From Salipaludibacillus aurantiacus (GTDB taxonomy: Bacteria; Bacillota; Bacilli; Bacillales; Salisediminibacteriaceae): a stretch of 64,000 nt of DNA. The stretch lies in assembly GCF_900111295.1 (NCBI RefSeq), contig NZ_FOGT01000012.1, forward strand, positions 58,288 to 122,287. Direction: 5' to 3'. Shown in pieces: positions 63,502-64,000 of this stretch (the stretch's first letter is position 1; every line of letters starts with the position of its first letter). Below the pieces are notes generated by a model. The model had not been told where the DNA came from. It made no database searches and saw only the letters and a program-made list of their open reading frames with translations. Position numbers and translations under genes: made by a program.

Positions 63502-63529
63502 AACCCCACTTTCTAAGTGGGGTTTTTTG
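63502..63529 (+). terminator. Terminator of dapA
   Basis: A perfect 10-bp stem (63502-63511 with 63515-63524, loop TCT) is followed by six Ts, a few nt after the stop. Confidence 0.93.
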
Positions 63530-63649
63530 TTTAGTAAAATCCTTTTCAGGTAATAAGTGGAATGTATGCCCATACCTCTTAATAAGGAAAACTTAAATAA
63601 TACAGGTCACTCAGCTGTGCTGTCTGGCTTGCCAGGCAGAATGAACAGT

Positions 63650-63901
63650 TTATTTAGACCACTCTGCAAGCTTTAAAGAAGCCTGCCGGCAGATTTTTTT
63701 AATTTCTTCCTCTTCCATCATAAAATGATCAGCAGTCGACTGAACAGGAGTTTTACCATTAATTATTAATTTTCCGGCTTCACGAAGATTTGATTTTTCC
63801 ACCTGCCGGAAATAAGCATAAATTGATTTTTCAGGCTCTGGAAGCTTTTTAATTAATCTATCTTTTAATTCAAAATAAAAATCTTTATCATAATTGTCCA
63901 T
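63650..63901 (-). CDS. Small hypothetical protein
   Basis: This 83-residue ORF starts at ATG 63901 with GAGGAGG about 8 nt upstream. It is charged and mostly helical (DFYFELKDRLIKKLPEPEK), with a possible small helical DNA-binding-like C-terminus (EEEEIKKICRQASLKLAEW). I do not recognise the family. It converges with dapA. Confidence 0.6.
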   Translation of the reverse strand: MDNYDKDFYFELKDRLIKKLPEPEKSIYAYFRQVEKSNLREAGKLIINGKTPVQSTADHFMMEEEEIKKICRQASLKLAEWSK

Positions 63902-64000
63902 ATTATTATCCTCCTCGTATATTATATTTAAGCCCATAATTGAGCTTATAAATTTCTTTACACCCAAGGCTTTTTGATTGGGCGTCTCAAGATATTTCTA

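Noticed and set aside
63600..63640. Hairpin near 63616-63635 as terminator of the 63650 gene
   Set aside because: The stem is followed by no T-tract on the minus strand.

Overview
The window is a chromosomal segment of a low-G+C, endospore-forming Bacillales bacterium, most likely Bacillaceae. The evidence is the argCJBD-carAB-argF order, addB-addA-sbcD-sbcC, a YheC/YheD-type spore-coat ATP-grasp gene, YkqA-, YkpA- and YqjA-like genes, strong Shine-Dalgarno sites with some GTG or TTG starts, and lysine and cobalamin riboswitches of Bacillus type. I see no phage, IS element, CRISPR, tRNA or rRNA. Most of the window is core metabolism and repair on the minus strand.

Layout: 1-2.7 kb holds a spore-coat ATP-grasp gene (cut by the window edge), ilvE and a small Cys-rich ORF. 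2.7-15.2 kb is a complete arginine pathway, argC-argJ-argB-argD-carA-carB-argF followed by argG-argH. Its two promoters each carry a tandem pair of AhrC/ArgR-like boxes. 15.2-15.6 kb is a structured intergenic region with a dispersed-repeat-like element. 15.6-27.1 kb holds cardiolipin synthase, a ring-cleaving dioxygenase, prolyl oligopeptidase, a beta-lactamase-fold hydrolase, methionine sulfoxide and organic peroxide repair genes (msrA, msrAB, ohr), an esterase, an OYE-family enzyme and a C45 peptidase. 27.3-31.1 kb is a class I ribonucleotide reductase (nrdA-nrdB) behind a cobalamin riboswitch and a probable NrdR box pair.

31.2-44.2 kb holds a GNAT-like protein, a YkqA-like protein, adhE behind Rex-type operators, an unrecognised 12-TM-like membrane protein, an orphan protein, an ABC-F ATPase, a DUF952 protein and the glyoxylate bypass (aceB-aceA). 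44.2-56.1 kb is the recombination module addB-addA-sbcD-sbcC. 56.1-62 kb holds a YqjA-like membrane protein, FAD enzymes, a TVP38 protein, an FMN reductase and several very small ORFs. 62-64 kb has dapA under a lysine riboswitch, and a small unknown gene.

The main regulatory theme is nutrient sensing by leader RNA or DNA operator: arginine (ARG boxes), cobalamin (nrdAB), lysine (dapA) and NADH/NAD (adhE). I found no clearly new multi-gene system. The best leads are the dual NrdR/B12 control of nrdAB, a perfect dyad around the dapA -10 box, a 29-codon cationic ORF at 57357-57446 and a possibly frameshifted small ORF near 60951.
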